Below, piece after piece: positions 42,601 to 53,000 of a stretch of 64,000 nucleotides of DNA (positions within the stretch are counted from its first letter, which is position 1; each line of letters starts with the position of its first letter). The DNA comes from Macrosoma leucophasiata (lineage: Eukaryota; Arthropoda; Insecta; Lepidoptera; Hedylidae). The position numbers were made by a program, and so were the translations under genes. The notes beneath the pieces are model-generated. The model did no database searches. It saw only the letters and a list, made by a program, of their open reading frames with translations, and had not been told where the DNA came from. The DNA lies in contig JAWQUS010000023.1 of the NCBI GenBank assembly GCA_036365455.1, forward strand, positions 1,240,001-1,304,000, in the 5' to 3' direction.

Positions 42601-43925
42601 TTGCCTACCTTGTCACGCAAAGCGAACGCCATAGTGCGCGCTTTAAAGAAAACCGGTTTTGCATCATCTTTCAAAGTCAGTTTCACCTTATATTTGTTGA
42701 ATAACCCTAGTTTATCAGAAAATAAGGCCGGGAACTGATCTTGTAGATTTTTCACAATTGAAGTAGTCTCATGACAAAAATTAACCGGTATCAATTGCAA
42801 CTTGAACCGAGATATAAAATCCCTGCCCAATAACGGTGGGCCACCATCGCGGACTACGTAAAAATCCAGCTCGTGAGTTTGTCCTGAGTATGAAACTGGC
42901 ATACAGATTGTACCTAAACAGCTAATACTTTTTCCGTTATACGTCATAAGCTGTTTTCGTGTGATTGACAAAGGCACATCATTAAAATGATTTTTATAGT
43001 AACGTTCAGATATTACCGTCACCGCTGAACCACTATCAATTTCAAATCTAAATTTAGTGTTTTTTATAAGTATCGATTCTACCATGGGTTCTCCCCTAAA
43101 CGAACGAATGTAATAAAACTTACCATCGTCATCACCATCGTCACTCTTGTCCCCGACATTCACATCCACATATTTCACTTTTGTGCACATTTTACTTAGG
43201 TGTCCTTTCACGTGACACTTTTTACATTCGTAATTCGCGAATCGACACTCTGACGATTTGTGATTGCTATAACCACACACGCTACACTTCACTTTCGCAG
43301 ACTTCGCATTTTTCCCATGTTTATGTAACTTAAACAGCTGATTATTATCAATACCCGGAGCGTCAAGGTTAAGTCGCCGTCCACTGGTTGCGGCCGCTGA
43401 GCGCGCACAACACTGGATCTCCGCTAGCTCGACTGCCTTTGCAAAAGTGAGACTGTTCAACTCTTGCACGTAAAGTTTTTCCTTCTCGGGTCCCGGCAGC
43501 ATGCCCATGATAAACTTGTCGCGTAGCGCTTCTTCCAAGTTCGAAAAAGCGCAATGCTGCGTCAGTCCTCGTAACCTCGCAGCCCATTGCGAATGAGTTT
43601 CACCAACCTGTTGCGATGCTGCGTAATACTTGTGCCGTTCACTAAATCCTACATATTTCGGAGTGAAATGGTCATCTAAAAGTTGCAGAATGTCCTCATA
43701 AGGCACTTCATCTAGCACTTTAGGTAACGCTAAGTCCGTTGCTAATTTGAATGTGCCTTCACTGAGTGCGCTCAGCAATATGGCCCTTCTCTTAACGCCC
43801 ACTGGATCGCTCTTCTCATCGATGCTATTCGCGATGAAATATTGCGAAATACGACATTTATATGTCTTCCAATCTTGCAAATTGTGGTCAAAACTGCTTA
43901 AAACACCGAACTGAACACTCGACAT
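39687..43925 (-). CDS. gag-pol polyprotein of Mag-like element 2
   Basis: An intact 1412-residue frame. Gag carries two zinc knuckles (CSVCGYSNHKSSEC and CKKCHVKGHLSKMC, about 214-247). The protease has IDSGS (296-300). The RT active site is LLDD near 565, a variant of the usual F/YxDD. RNase H has LTVDAS and RTDHKPL. Integrase has HLGIVKTKAEARSRFWFPG with CEIC, then HIDFLGP, ASDNGTAF and SNGQAESF. The C-terminal tail is Pro/Ser-rich, followed by an acidic end (SDDEFHEAENDG). It is clearly a different family from element 1, with differing gag and integrase. No disabling change is visible. Confidence 0.94.
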   Translation of the reverse strand: MSSVQFGVLSSFDHNLQDWKTYKCRISQYFIANSIDEKSDPVGVKRRAILLSALSEGTFKLATDLALPKVLDEVPYEDILQLLDDHFTPKYVGFSERHKYYAASQQVGETHSQWAARLRGLTQHCAFSNLEEALRDKFIMGMLPGPEKEKLYVQELNSLTFAKAVELAEIQCCARSAAATSGRRLNLDAPGIDNNQLFKLHKHGKNAKSAKVKCSVCGYSNHKSSECRFANYECKKCHVKGHLSKMCTKVKYVDVNVGDKSDDGDDDGKFYYIRSFRGEPMVESILIKNTKFRFEIDSGSAVTVISERYYKNHFNDVPLSITRKQLMTYNGKSISCLGTICMPVSYSGQTHELDFYVVRDGGPPLLGRDFISRFKLQLIPVNFCHETTSIVKNLQDQFPALFSDKLGLFNKYKVKLTLKDDAKPVFFKARTMAFALRDKVGKEIDRLVDLGILKPVEYSEYASPIVPVLKRNGSIRLCVDYSVSLNKQLIIDQYPLPTINELFSKIYGGESFTKLDLSMAYNQFVLDEKSQSLTCINTHRGLYQYTRLVFGLASAPAIFQRAMECVLSGLDGVSVLLDDVLVTGRNMSEHVDRLNAVLKRLQDAGLTLQRDKCDFFKDEVSYLGYIISKEGLKKSPEKIRAMVEAPTPNNVNQLQSFLGLINYYRNFVPKAATVLSPLYDLLKKGCKWDWNSIHQNSFNTVKKLLTSEQVLTHFNPNAKLILTVDASPSGLGAILSQIEADGIERPICFASRTLNTAEKRYAQIQKEATAIVYGVRRFHQYLYGRSIPFVLRTDHKPLISIFGPHKGIPEVSANRLQRYALFLSAYNYTIEYIRSSDNSADYLSRASLPAPVPLAATDHAQDTCTEQYGVSEIDSDRAAYVCFVTDGGMPVTLKELRAETDKDVVLGLVIRYILRGWPRKVDDVRLKPFFHCKSQLSFENGCVMRGHKIVIPNNLQNFFLKELHSSHLGIVKTKAEARSRFWFPGIDNALENLINSCEICIQLRPSPPRVPPSPWKYPSRPFHRIHIDFLGPIRNCNYLVIVDAHTKWVEVYHMNTTTSRAVIEKLCDFISRFGLPETLASDNGTAFCSYEFEEFCKLNGISHITSPVYHPASNGQAESFVKIVKKGIKSSLLSNCNVKDNRIKLLRYLMDYRNSVHTTTGVSPAQMVFGRSLRSRLDLITRRTSSLSSSDISQTVKSYKQCTPNKPKNVVKTRHFNLNDIVLYKQFFNKSRFKWKKGIVVKRLGKVVYLIRDDVMRSEFIKRHGNQLMLYKGTCNNSNDTDVTSSLTTLLPEIVHSPSPPSRPPTPPSPMSPATPRPQAPQPPSPLPSPSMQPAPASPPSLSSSPHTFSPTLRTRPLIRSPHSSFCEYRNDVKGRREEIYEPNVSNESIEITAASKSDDEFHEAENDGYDG

Positions 43926-43932
43926 TTTTACA

Positions 43933-43953
43933 ACGCGGGTAGATCGTCGCCAA
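43933..43953 (-). other. putative primer binding site of Mag-like element 2
   Basis: Inside the 5' LTR the minus strand reads TGGCGACGATCTACCCGCG after one spacer base, a PBS-like start. The tRNA is not assigned. Confidence 0.6.
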
Positions 43954-44071
43954 TATTATATATGTGGATGAGAGAAGTGAAAGGCTCGCTGGTTCGAATC
44001 GCACTGCTTTATTATACGTTAGACGCGTAGACGCAGCTACGCACACATGTATAAAACACACATACATAACA
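43954..44071 (-). repeat. 5' LTR of Mag-like element 2
   Basis: 118 bp, followed by GTAAT at 44072-44076. On the minus strand it starts TGTTATG and ends ATAATA, so it lacks a perfect TG..CA frame. Confidence 0.92.
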
Positions 44072-44310
44072 GTAATGTATGACCCCGTAATAACTATCAC
44101 AAAGGCATAACAACTTAAGTCTCAGGGGTTAATTTTGACCTCTGGTTTTTGTGTAGATGTCTATAGGCTACAGTCATCACTTAACATCAATGTGAACTAG
44201 ATGATTGATTGCCACAACTTAGGTCTTTGGGGTGACAATGAATCTGCATTTTGATCTCTGATTTTTGTGTAGATGTTTATAGGCTGCCGCATGCTTGTCA
44301 CCATTTTGAC
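44072..44310 (+). repeat. SINE B, right part split by Mag-like element 2, plus a further 3' scrap
   Basis: GTAATGTATGACCCCGTAAT continues the family consensus from 39457. A second, shorter 3' piece follows from about 44225. Confidence 0.75.
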
Positions 44311-44404
44311 ATAGAAAACACTAATAAAACAAACCACAATCAAACATTGATAAGATAAGACAAGTAATTTATTTGCTAGAATACAATTACATTTTTAGGA
44401 TCTT

Positions 44405-44705
44405 AATTTTTTTTTTATTTTTATGTTATGGATGTGGCAAACAAGCATGCAGTTCACATTGATGTTAAGTGATGACTGCAGCCTATAGACACCCACACAA
44501 AGACCAAGGTCAAAATGCAGATGCGTTGCCACTCCTGAGGCATAAGGTGTTATGGCCACTGTGCCGGAAATTACAGGGCCGTACATTACCACCTGACCGG
44601 AACACGATAGTGCTGAACACTACCATTTAGGGGCAAGTATATTAGGTAATGCGGTGGTGCCTACGCCCGCGAGCTCCGTCACTGGAGCTCTACCACCAGT
44701 GATAT
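44405..44705 (-). repeat. SINE B, near full length
   Basis: Runs from a T-rich tail through GGATGTGGCAAACAAGCATG to GGAGCTCTACCACCAGTGA. Confidence 0.75.
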
Positions 44706-45021
44706 GTACACTATACGAATGTGTATACTATTTTAATGTCAGAACATGTATTCAATCTGCAAGCGGATGTGCAAATGCTTGTATTATACATTATTGATTT
44801 ATAAAAGATAATTATCATTACATTATTTAAATTGATTGAGGTCATACAGAGTTGAATTACATTAAAATTATAGATATTGTTTACTTAAATTAAGGTCATT
44901 GAAAACTTACATAATATATTGGGTTAATTAGAATTATTATAACAACATAGTTTAAATTCGTTTATGTCATATTTAGAATTGTCAAGAAGCCATTTATGTA
45001 AGGTTCGTTTAAATTTATTAT
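44706..45021. other. intergenic AT-rich stretch
   Basis: No frame, repeat end or splice-flanked coding segment recognised. Confidence 0.5.
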
Positions 45022-45257
45022 AGGTCGCGCCAGGTAAAAAGAACGCTGGCGGTCAAGCTGCGCGTCATGTGTTTTTATTTCATTTTATGTTATTCTATGT
45101 AATATAGTTTTCAATCTGCCTACCAATACACGAAACCGCAAGCGGAAGCTAGATCAAAAATAAACCAATAGGGCTTGTACTTTCGTGCGCGAGTGTACCG
45201 ATGCGCGAACACATCCCTTCTACTTTCTTCCAGCGTTCTTTTTACGTGGCGCGACCT
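45022..45257. mobile_element. MITE with 28-bp terminal inverted repeats
   Basis: AGGTCGCGCCAGGTAAAAAG at 45022 recurs inverted at 45230-45257; the full 28-bp arms match at 27 positions. The flanks are AT-rich and the duplication is not certain. It is 236 bp with no coding capacity. Superfamily not assigned. Confidence 0.8.
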
Positions 45258-45824
45258 ATATCCTCAAGTTTTTTCATGAATGCAGGAAGGGTATTATAAA
45301 CAGATATACACATATAATATACGTTTCTTATATAGATGTCTTTATGGCAAGGAGGATGATAAAGCAGATCAGCATTGATTTTATTTATTCCGCGATTTGA
45401 AGGTATATTATTATCTCAACAAAAATATAAAATAATATGTTGTAATTGTAGAGTGTTGTGACCTTAACTAAGTAAAATAATCGGTTCAATCTAACTCGGG
45501 CATAGTGCAGTATCAATTATGTAAATATTTTAATCTCAAAAATGTTCACGGCTCAAGTACATTTTCTTAATTAAAAGGAAATTAAGGAACAATATAACTT
45601 ACGCACTGATCTTAGACTAGCTGTGCCCGCGACTTCGTTCGTGTCGAATAGTGACTTTGGGCAGCAGTTTTTGGATATAACATTTTGGTTAATTTTGGAT
45701 CATACAAAAACACTTATGGTATTAGTTGCGGCCTTTCTGCGTTTGATAAATGCCGCCACCGCGCTGACTGGTCGCTTCTGTCATATCATTGTTGTACCGT
45801 GATGGTCCAAGACGTTACTCTTAG

Positions 45825-46222
45825 CTGTGGAAGTGGCAAGGTCACAATGGTGGATTTAGCATCTACATAAACCTAGAAATTTCAATGCAGATGCGTTGCC
45901 ACTCCTGAGGTCTAAGGTCGAGATTCACAGACCGCACTACGACTTTACTTTCGAGCAAAGTACGCTTCGAACTGTCAAAACCCATAAATTTCTGACAGTT
46001 CTAAGCATACTTTGCTCAAAGTAAAGTCGTAGTGCGGTCTGTGAATCTCGCACTAAGTATTATACCTCTGTGCCTGAAATTACCGGGCCATAAATTACCA
46101 CCTGACCGAAACACGATAGTGCTGAAAACTACTTACCATTTAGCGGCAAGTTTATTATGTAATACGGTGGTGCCTATAGCCTATAGCCACGAGCTCCACC
46201 ATTGGAGCTCTACCACCAGTAA
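45825..46222 (-). repeat. SINE B interrupted by a foldback element
   Basis: The minus-strand SINE resumes after 46050 with TATTATACCTCTGTGCCTG and ends GGAGCTCTACCACCAGTAAA. Confidence 0.7.
45919..46050. mobile_element. foldback element inserted in SINE B
   Basis: Starts CGAGATTCACAGACCGCACT and ends with its inverse, with imperfect arms of about 60 bp and an 11-bp loop. It interrupts a minus-strand SINE B, which continues at about 46053 with GTATTATACCTCTGTG. CTAAG occurs on both sides. A diverged relative is at 48868-48915. Confidence 0.8.
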
Positions 46223-46254
46223 AGAGTTGTGGCCTACTACCACTGGACTACTGA

Positions 46255-46390
46255 CGGCCAAATACTCAAACGTCACTTAAAGCTAAGTGGGACTTAAAAG
46301 TCTTCTATCTTTATAAAGCACGTTCAAACGATAGAGATAGCGCACATTTGAGGGTCGCTTAAAATTGAGTGACGTTTGAGTATTCGGCCA
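46255..46390. mobile_element. 136-bp MITE inserted in a SINE C remnant
   Basis: Termini GGCCAAATACTCAAACGTCA and GACGTTTGAGTATTCGGCC are inverted repeats. TGA flanks both sides (46252-46254 and 46391-46393). The flanks rejoin as the tRNA-like end of SINE C. Superfamily not assigned. Confidence 0.75.
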
Positions 46391-46659
46391 TGAGGCAGTC
46401 AGAAAATTATGGTGTTACGCAATAAACAAAATAATAGTATACGCAACCTACACCAACAAGGAGACAATATTTAATATTTCCCCAAAACTCAGTAATCCTG
46501 CTCGACAAGTTAAACATCTAAACATGAATGACTAGGTGAAGGCCACCCACTTACGGCACAATGCACGTTTATCTGCGAAACACCGAGAGAACTGCGAGTA
46601 AAGCGACGAAGTGCAAGTCATCGACCTTACACACCAAGATTTTTAAAATTATGAAGGTG

Positions 46660-46838
46660 GTAAGCAAGCTTTATGGCCATGTAATTTCCGGCACAGAGGC
46701 ATAACACCTAAGGCCTCAGGAGTGGTAACGCATCTGCGTTTTGTCCTTGGTCTTTGCGTAAGTGTCTATAGGCTGCAGTCATCACTTAACATCAATGTGA
46801 ATTGCACGCTTGTTTGCCACCTTCATTACATATAAAAA
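46660..46838 (+). repeat. SINE B 3' half
   Basis: Contains TAATTTCCGGCACAGAGGCA and TATAGGCTGCAGTCATCACT. Confidence 0.7.
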
Positions 46839-47061
46839 GAAAAAAATTGGGTGAGTCCCGTTGCCACCAGGTTGGGGATCTGATGATGGCATCATGAAGA
46901 AATTGAGAACGGTCCTCAAAAATTGTATGGACTTATAGATTTTAGCTGTGTTTTCTTAGTTTATATACTCGTATAAGTATTTGCATCTTAAAATCATCCT
47001 ATGATGCTACTGAATTCATGTTGAAAATTGAAATCTACGACACACCTTAAACGAACCAGGG

Positions 47062-47290
47062 AATATGTAATAATACTATGTATAGAATGGACACTTCGAC
47101 GTTCGCCCGATTTCCCCGCCTCACCCAACCTCACCCCTCTTATGGGCGACGTTTGGTATTCTCTACGTGCTACGCACACAGGTGCACATGTAAATACACG
47201 TCACTGATTTGATGTCTGTGTAATAGAGACGAAATTATGCGTTTGTATGGAATTTTGGCGGAGTGTCCGTGGTGTGACGTAAGGTTAGTT
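47062..47290 (-). repeat. repeat G, minus-strand copy
   Basis: Contains GGGAATATGTAATAATACTA, TGGACACTTCGACGTTCGC and AATTTTGGCGGAGTGTCCGT. Confidence 0.65.
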
Positions 47291-47964
47291 AAATTTGGAG
47301 GACAGGTTAGGAGTTGATATGGAAATATGTTGACAGAAAATATTAATCAGTGTTTGAATAGACGTGCATGTATAAAAATAAGTAACTAATCAAGATTCAC
47401 ATTAAGAATCGAAAAATAAACTTTTTTCAAGCAAATACTTAAGTACTTTAACATTTGAATTTCGTATATAAAGTGAAAAATAACTTCTATGTTCTTATAT
47501 ATTTTATCGTATGGGATAAGCTAATGCACATCTCATTTAGAAGTCGGTAAATCAATGGGCAGACTTCTAAATATTTCAAAAGTCTAACGTAAATAACTCT
47601 ATGGGATTAAACCTGAGGGTACGGCAGTGCTTCAGCCGAGGCGACATAAGCTAAGCGCAAGGTGACTTACTTATCTTTTCTCGAATCGATTCGTATTTTT
47701 TTTTGAACCCACATAACTTTTCTTATTTTCTCTTTTTAGTGATGTGATTAACTGACTTTTGAAGTCGGTATTTTTTTTTGTACAAAATGTTTCATTTATT
47801 AACCTATAGAAGTGAGTTTGATACTCTCGGTGTTTAAATTGAAACTCAAATGTTCGCTCCAACTCGCCGGCTCTGAGATGTTTATTGCGTAAAGCGATGT
47901 TATGGTAATGTCGACTTATTTATGCAGTATCTGTTGGCATGTGTTATTTATGAAATTATTTTTA
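47291..47964. other. intergenic AT-rich stretch
   Basis: No NRF-like exon or repeat recognised. Frames are short and low-complexity. Confidence 0.5.
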
Positions 47965-48083
47965 AACGTAACTTCATGCCTGTAATCCCTGAAAAGGTAG
48001 GCAGAGGTCAATGCATGCATTCAAGCGTAGGTACATACAATACGTTTTGGCCCATGTAACAAGTGACGAGCCTGTTGACATCT
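47965..48083 (-). repeat. SINE C 3' part, truncated
   Basis: Contains TAACTTCATGCCTGTAATCC and GTGACGAGCCTGTTGACATC. It is cut off where SINE B begins. Confidence 0.65.
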
Positions 48084-48087
48084 TGTT

Positions 48088-48372
48088 ACTGGTGGTAGAG
48101 CTCCAGTGATGGAGCTCGCGAGCGTAGGTATCACCGCCTTACCTAATATACTTGCCGCTAAATGGTAGTATTCAGCACTATCGTGTTCCGGTCAGGTTGT
48201 GTACGGCCCTCTTATTTCCGGCACAGAGGCATAACACCTTAGGCCTCAGGAGTGGTAACGCATGTGCATTTTGACTTTGGTCTTTGTATGGGTGTCTATA
48301 GGCTGCAGTTATCACTTAACATCAATGTGAACTACATGCTTGATTGCCACTTCCATCACATTAAAAAAAAAA
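48088..48372 (+). repeat. SINE B, near full length
   Basis: Contains ACTGGTGGTAGAGCTCCAGT at its start and ends in CACATTAAAAAAAA. It follows a truncated SINE C. Confidence 0.75.
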
Positions 48373-49384
48373 TTGTTGAGCTTTGTGAGACTAAGACGAA
48401 TATTTTCAATCCTTACAATTTAAGATCCTTGACTTTTTAAATGAGTGTTACAGCGCATTAAGTTTGATGAACGAAACGTTTCTGATTATAATGTGAACAG
48501 GGTCAAATTGTGTCTTTCTTTGTAATGTTAGGGTCCAAGGTTCTTGGTTTTGGACTGGTTTTTTTGAGGTCACGTATGTATCATTTCCCTAAACATTAAC
48601 TCGGAAAGTAAAAATTAGACTTTCCGTGTTCCATTTTATAGTATATTGCGTAATTGGCCAAAAACCCATGGCTTATGACCAAGGGCGTCGTCAACCGACG
48701 ATATAGGGGCAGTTTGGTCATAGGGGAGGACAGGTTGGTTCTAGGCCTAGACTGGTACCTGTAGGTACCTATGGAACAGGTCAGTCTTTCCTGTAAATTG
48801 CGAAATTTTTTTTATTGCTAAGGTGGCTGCTCCTGCCACCCCTGGCGATAACCATGCTCATGATTTTGGGTGAGATTCATAGACAGAACTTTACTTTGCT
48901 CTAAAATCATTGCAAAGTATACAATAGTAGATCAAAGCACACTATCAGTTTCAGACAGTTCAGAGTCGACATTCAACGATAGGTTGTTCAGTCGACAAAG
49001 TAAACTTGAAAGGGTAAGCAAAGCTCTTACCCCCTCCCCCCATGCTTACGTAAACATTTTTTCAATTAATGTATTGTTTTTTTTAATATTATAAATATAA
49101 TTTTGAAAATAAGAAAATAGATTTAGGATCGAGATTAGATTTTACTGATGTAATAAATAAATAACTGCCGATGACGTAATCATCATCTAGACTCCCCTAC
49201 CCATCTAAAATAAGCATAGCAAAGACCCCCTCGCCCCCCATAGTGCTCACGTAATACTTGAACGGTCCCAAAGTAAATAAAGAAGCAAAGGTAGAATCAA
49301 TTTCAGCACAAGTACTTCTTGCACAAAAAGTAAGAAAAAAAAATGTTACAAAATGTACATTAAAAATAAATTATTTTCCCCGGT
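48373..49384. other. intergenic stretch upstream of gene 2
   Basis: It contains a diverged piece (GAGATTCATAGACAGAAC at about 48871) of the foldback element at 45919. No 5' exon of gene 2 could be recognised. Confidence 0.5.
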
Positions 49385-49585
49385 AGTGTACCATTCCAGA
49401 GTTGGATTTCGAAGGCGAAGGCACCACCGCATTACCTAATCTATCTGTCGCTAAATGGTTCAGCATAAGCATGTTCTGGTTAAATTATAATGAAAGGCTC
49501 TGTAATCGCTATCCTAGAGGAAAAAAAACTTAGGACCTAGAGGTGGCCATGCTGGTCATTTTTACCCCCGGCTCTATGTCAAAAA
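49385..49585 (+). repeat. diverged SINE B
   Basis: Contains GGCACCACCGCATTACCTAA and CTGTCGCTAAATGGTTCAGC with many changes. Confidence 0.55.
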
Positions 49586-50064
49586 TTCAAAAAAAATCAA
49601 AATTCAAATCATTTATTTCAAATTGGTCTACAAGGACACTTTTGCATTGTCGGGTTATAAGCTTCCTAGAGAGAATGACCCACTCATCTGTGGAGTAATA
49701 ATAATCCAATAGGTACTAATAAATACCAATTTAATGATAATGTTTAACCGATACGTGAATAATCAAATTTTCAATTCCTTGAAAATGAAAATGAAAAATC
49801 TGATCGTCATAATCATAGTCATTCACTTAGCAGAGTTCCAAGTGCAGGCATTACTGAGAAGAACTCCGCTACCCAACAAACTAAGCGTGTTGCTGTATGT
49901 GTATTGTATATGGATGTTAAGTGAAAACCCTCATGTTAGATATGTTCTTAGGTTTTCGTAAGTGTATCGTTGAAGTGTAAGTGCTTCGGCGTCCATTTTA
50001 ATAATCACTTAACTACCCATGCAGTACTGAATGGATAAATTAATTTTTGATTTCAAAATTGTAG
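49586..50064. other. sequence immediately upstream of gene 2 first visible exon
   Basis: A short hydrophobic frame (49734-49961) looks signal-peptide-like, but its C-terminal half overlaps a repeat scrap also seen at 52141-52185. No phase-0 donor joins it to 50065. Confidence 0.5.
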
Positions 50065-53000
50065 GCATACTCATCGCAGACTTTGAAGCACTACAACAGA
50101 ACGCAGGTGCATCGAGGCGTGTGTGTGTCCAGGTGTGGCGCTATAGACCTTCAGGGTGGTTGGGAGGACGCTGCCCAGAACTGCCTCAACAACTCCTTCG
50201 TGAAATATGGCCTTGAGGTACGTACCTTTTGCACTATAGTATTTTAACTTCGGCTACATCAGGCGCCATCTGGAGGAAAACTGAGGAAATACAAGTACTA
50301 GTCTTATTCGAGAGATGGCGTATAACAGCGCTGAATTGCACATACGAAGTTTTTGTATGAGTTGCCCTCCATATAAATATAACTTCCCACTGTTTATCGT
50401 TGAGCCGCGGCCTGCCAGGTGCTATCACTTTGTCTGGTTGGAGGTTCCTCCCTTTTTGTCGAAGGAACACGTTTTTTACGTAATGAGGGTAGCAAAAAAT
50501 ACCATCTAACCGGAAAACGGAGGGCGTAGGCACCATCGCAATACCTAGGTCATCGCATTATCTATCTGCCGCCAAATGGTAGCGTTCAGGACTATCGTGT
50601 TCCGGTTAGATGGTAATGTATAGCCCTAAGGTCTCATGATGGCACCGCATCTGTATTATCACCTCTGGTTTTTGTGTAGATATCTATAGCATGAAGTCAT
50701 CACTTATCATCCATTCGTTACATAAAAAAATATAATTTAAAAATCCATTTGCCTCTTACGCAATAAAATTTGTGATAAGTGACCGGCAGTGCCAACATTC
50801 CAAGGGCGTGCATTACTATTCAAGCGCTTTACTTGATGCAATGGGTTGCGCAATCCAATGTTTCTTAACTGTATTGATAAATCACTGCTTAATACATGTT
50901 TTATTAGGTTGCAAATGGATAGTAAATTGACAGTTGTATTTCCTCGAAAACGTCACAAACTCAACCGCCCACTGCTCAATACTCAATACTCAATCATTTA
51001 TTCATAAATGTACAATACTGACTTCGGTGGTATTTAGTCTAATATGTGTATCAATTATGGACCTTGTTGGGCACAGCAAGAGATAGGGGTTTAGAGGGTT
51101 TTTATACATAATATAAAATATAATGGGGAAATGTCTTCCTGCTTGCGGAGGATTCTTCCGCTAGTGCATTTTTTTTGTAAACAAGGTGGCCAACACACAT
51201 GTAGTTCACATGTATGTTAGGTGATGACTGCAGCCCATATATAGGTATCTACACAAAAACCAGTGGTCAAAATGCAGATGCGTTGCCACCCTTAATACCT
51301 GTATTGTCTCCGTGATAGTTACCTACGCTGTAATTCTACCACCAGTGCAAAGTTGTTTAGTTTAATTTCCAAGTATGGAGACCCCCATATTATTTTATTT
51401 AAGTATGCATATCATAAAGGGGTTCACAGCCAGCGGACAGATGTCCACTGCTGGACTAAAGCCTCGCCATTTTTTATGTTACAAAGGTGGCAAAGAATCA
51501 TGCAGTTCACATTTATGTTGTGATAATACATCCATACATCCATACATACATACATACAAATAAGTAGAATTGTAGTGTATCCGACTTTGATGGGACTTCC
51601 ATGGGTAGGTAGCTGATGTAACAAGGAGTAACTTAGGCTACCTTCTATCTCCATACATACATACATACCTACATACAAATAAGAAGAATTGGAGTGTCTC
51701 CGATTTTGACGGAACTTCCACTGGCAGATAGCTGATGTGATATGGAGTAACTTGAGCTTCTTTTATCTCCATACAACCATACATACATACATAACTACAT
51801 ACAAATACATAGAATTTGAGTGTCTCCGATTTTGACGGGATTTTCACTGGCAGATAGCTGATGTAATAAGGAGTAAGTTACGCTACTTTTATACTAGCTG
51901 CGCCCACGACTTCGTCCGGGTAGATACTGAACAATCATATTTTTTCTCACGTAGACGAAGTCGCGGGCACAGCTAGTTACAAATATAAAATTAAAGCGAA
52001 TAACAACTGATACGTTGATTAATATGACAAAGTAAACAAAATAAAATAAATAATGGTCTAAATAGGTATCAACAGAATGTTCCATACTCTCTTTTACAAA
52101 CGGCAAGATAAGACTAAACAAAAAAATATGGGACATTCTTTGTCATTCACTGGCAGAGTTCCAAAGCCCACATTACTGAGAAAAAAAAAGCCAAATAAAA
52201 CTCATTAGGATCTTTTCAAAATATGTTCAGTGTTATATGTTTTGGAACCCTGTTATCATTCTTCATATTCTTATCTGCAGGCCAAGGTGTTATCAACTCA
52301 GTGGTGCAGTTCAACCGATCCTGCACCGACGTCGGGTGGGGCACAGGCCCTGGGAGTGTTCTTCATCACGCTTGTGGTCATCACCTTCTTGGCCACAGGT
52401 CTACATATTTTGGGCGAACGATGCGCCAAGGCTGATGGTAAGAAGTTTCAGATATCTTACATCCTTAAAGAAAAGCTGGCTGCAGGGTCAGAGGTATTGG
52501 TAAAGTTGAGATTTTTTTTATGTTATGAAGTGAAGCGCGCATGGCCCAGCGGCTGGTGTAGATCGTAAGCGATCTGCTCGGTTAAGCACTACGGGCGCGG
52601 TCGGGTAGTGTGATGGGTGACCGCTAGTGGCAAATTAAATGCGCGTTTCCGTGCTTCGGAGGGCACGTTAAGCCGTCGGTCCCGGTTGCTATCGATGGGT
52701 AGCAATCGTTAAACCTTGTCGGAGGCCTTATGGGCGGTTTGAAAACATCCGACAGTGGGTTGGCCACTAACCCACCACCCACCTCCACCAACCCGCATTG
52801 GAGCAGCGTGGTGGAGTAAGCTCCAGGCCTCCCAAAAAGGGGAGAGACTCGTGCCCAGCAGTGGGACGTATAATGGGTTGCCATTATTATGAAGTGGCAA
52901 ACAAGCAAACAGCTTACGTTGATGGTAATTAATACTGTAGCCTTTCAACATCTACATCAAACCAGAAATTTCATTAAGATTTGGTGTTGTGCCTCTGTAC

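Larger units (their letters stand above)
39458..44071 (-). mobile_element. complete Mag-like Ty3/Gypsy LTR retrotransposon, element 2
   Basis: A 4614-bp minus-strand element with 118-bp LTRs (39458-39575 and 43954-44071) that differ at one position by eye. The 5-bp duplication GTAAT is at 39453-39457 and 44072-44076. A polypurine tract lies inside the 3' LTR and a TGGCGAC-type site inside the 5' LTR. The single gag-pol frame is intact. It split a copy of SINE B: the left flank holds the first half of that repeat and the right flank continues it. Confidence 0.93.

Noticed and set aside
49734..49961. Signal-peptide-like frame (MKMKNLIVIIIVIHLAEF) just upstream of gene 2, as its first exon
   Set aside because: The stretch from CACTTAGCAGAGTTCC to ATTACTGAGAA recurs at 52145-52185 as a repeat scrap. 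No donor in phase 0 joins it to 50065, and it would leave out the N-terminal NRF half.
50031..50216. Frame over gene 2 exon 1 reading [14 protein letters not shown]
   Set aside because: It is a shadow in another frame. The frame giving [15 protein letters not shown] is conserved with gene 1 and has matching phase.
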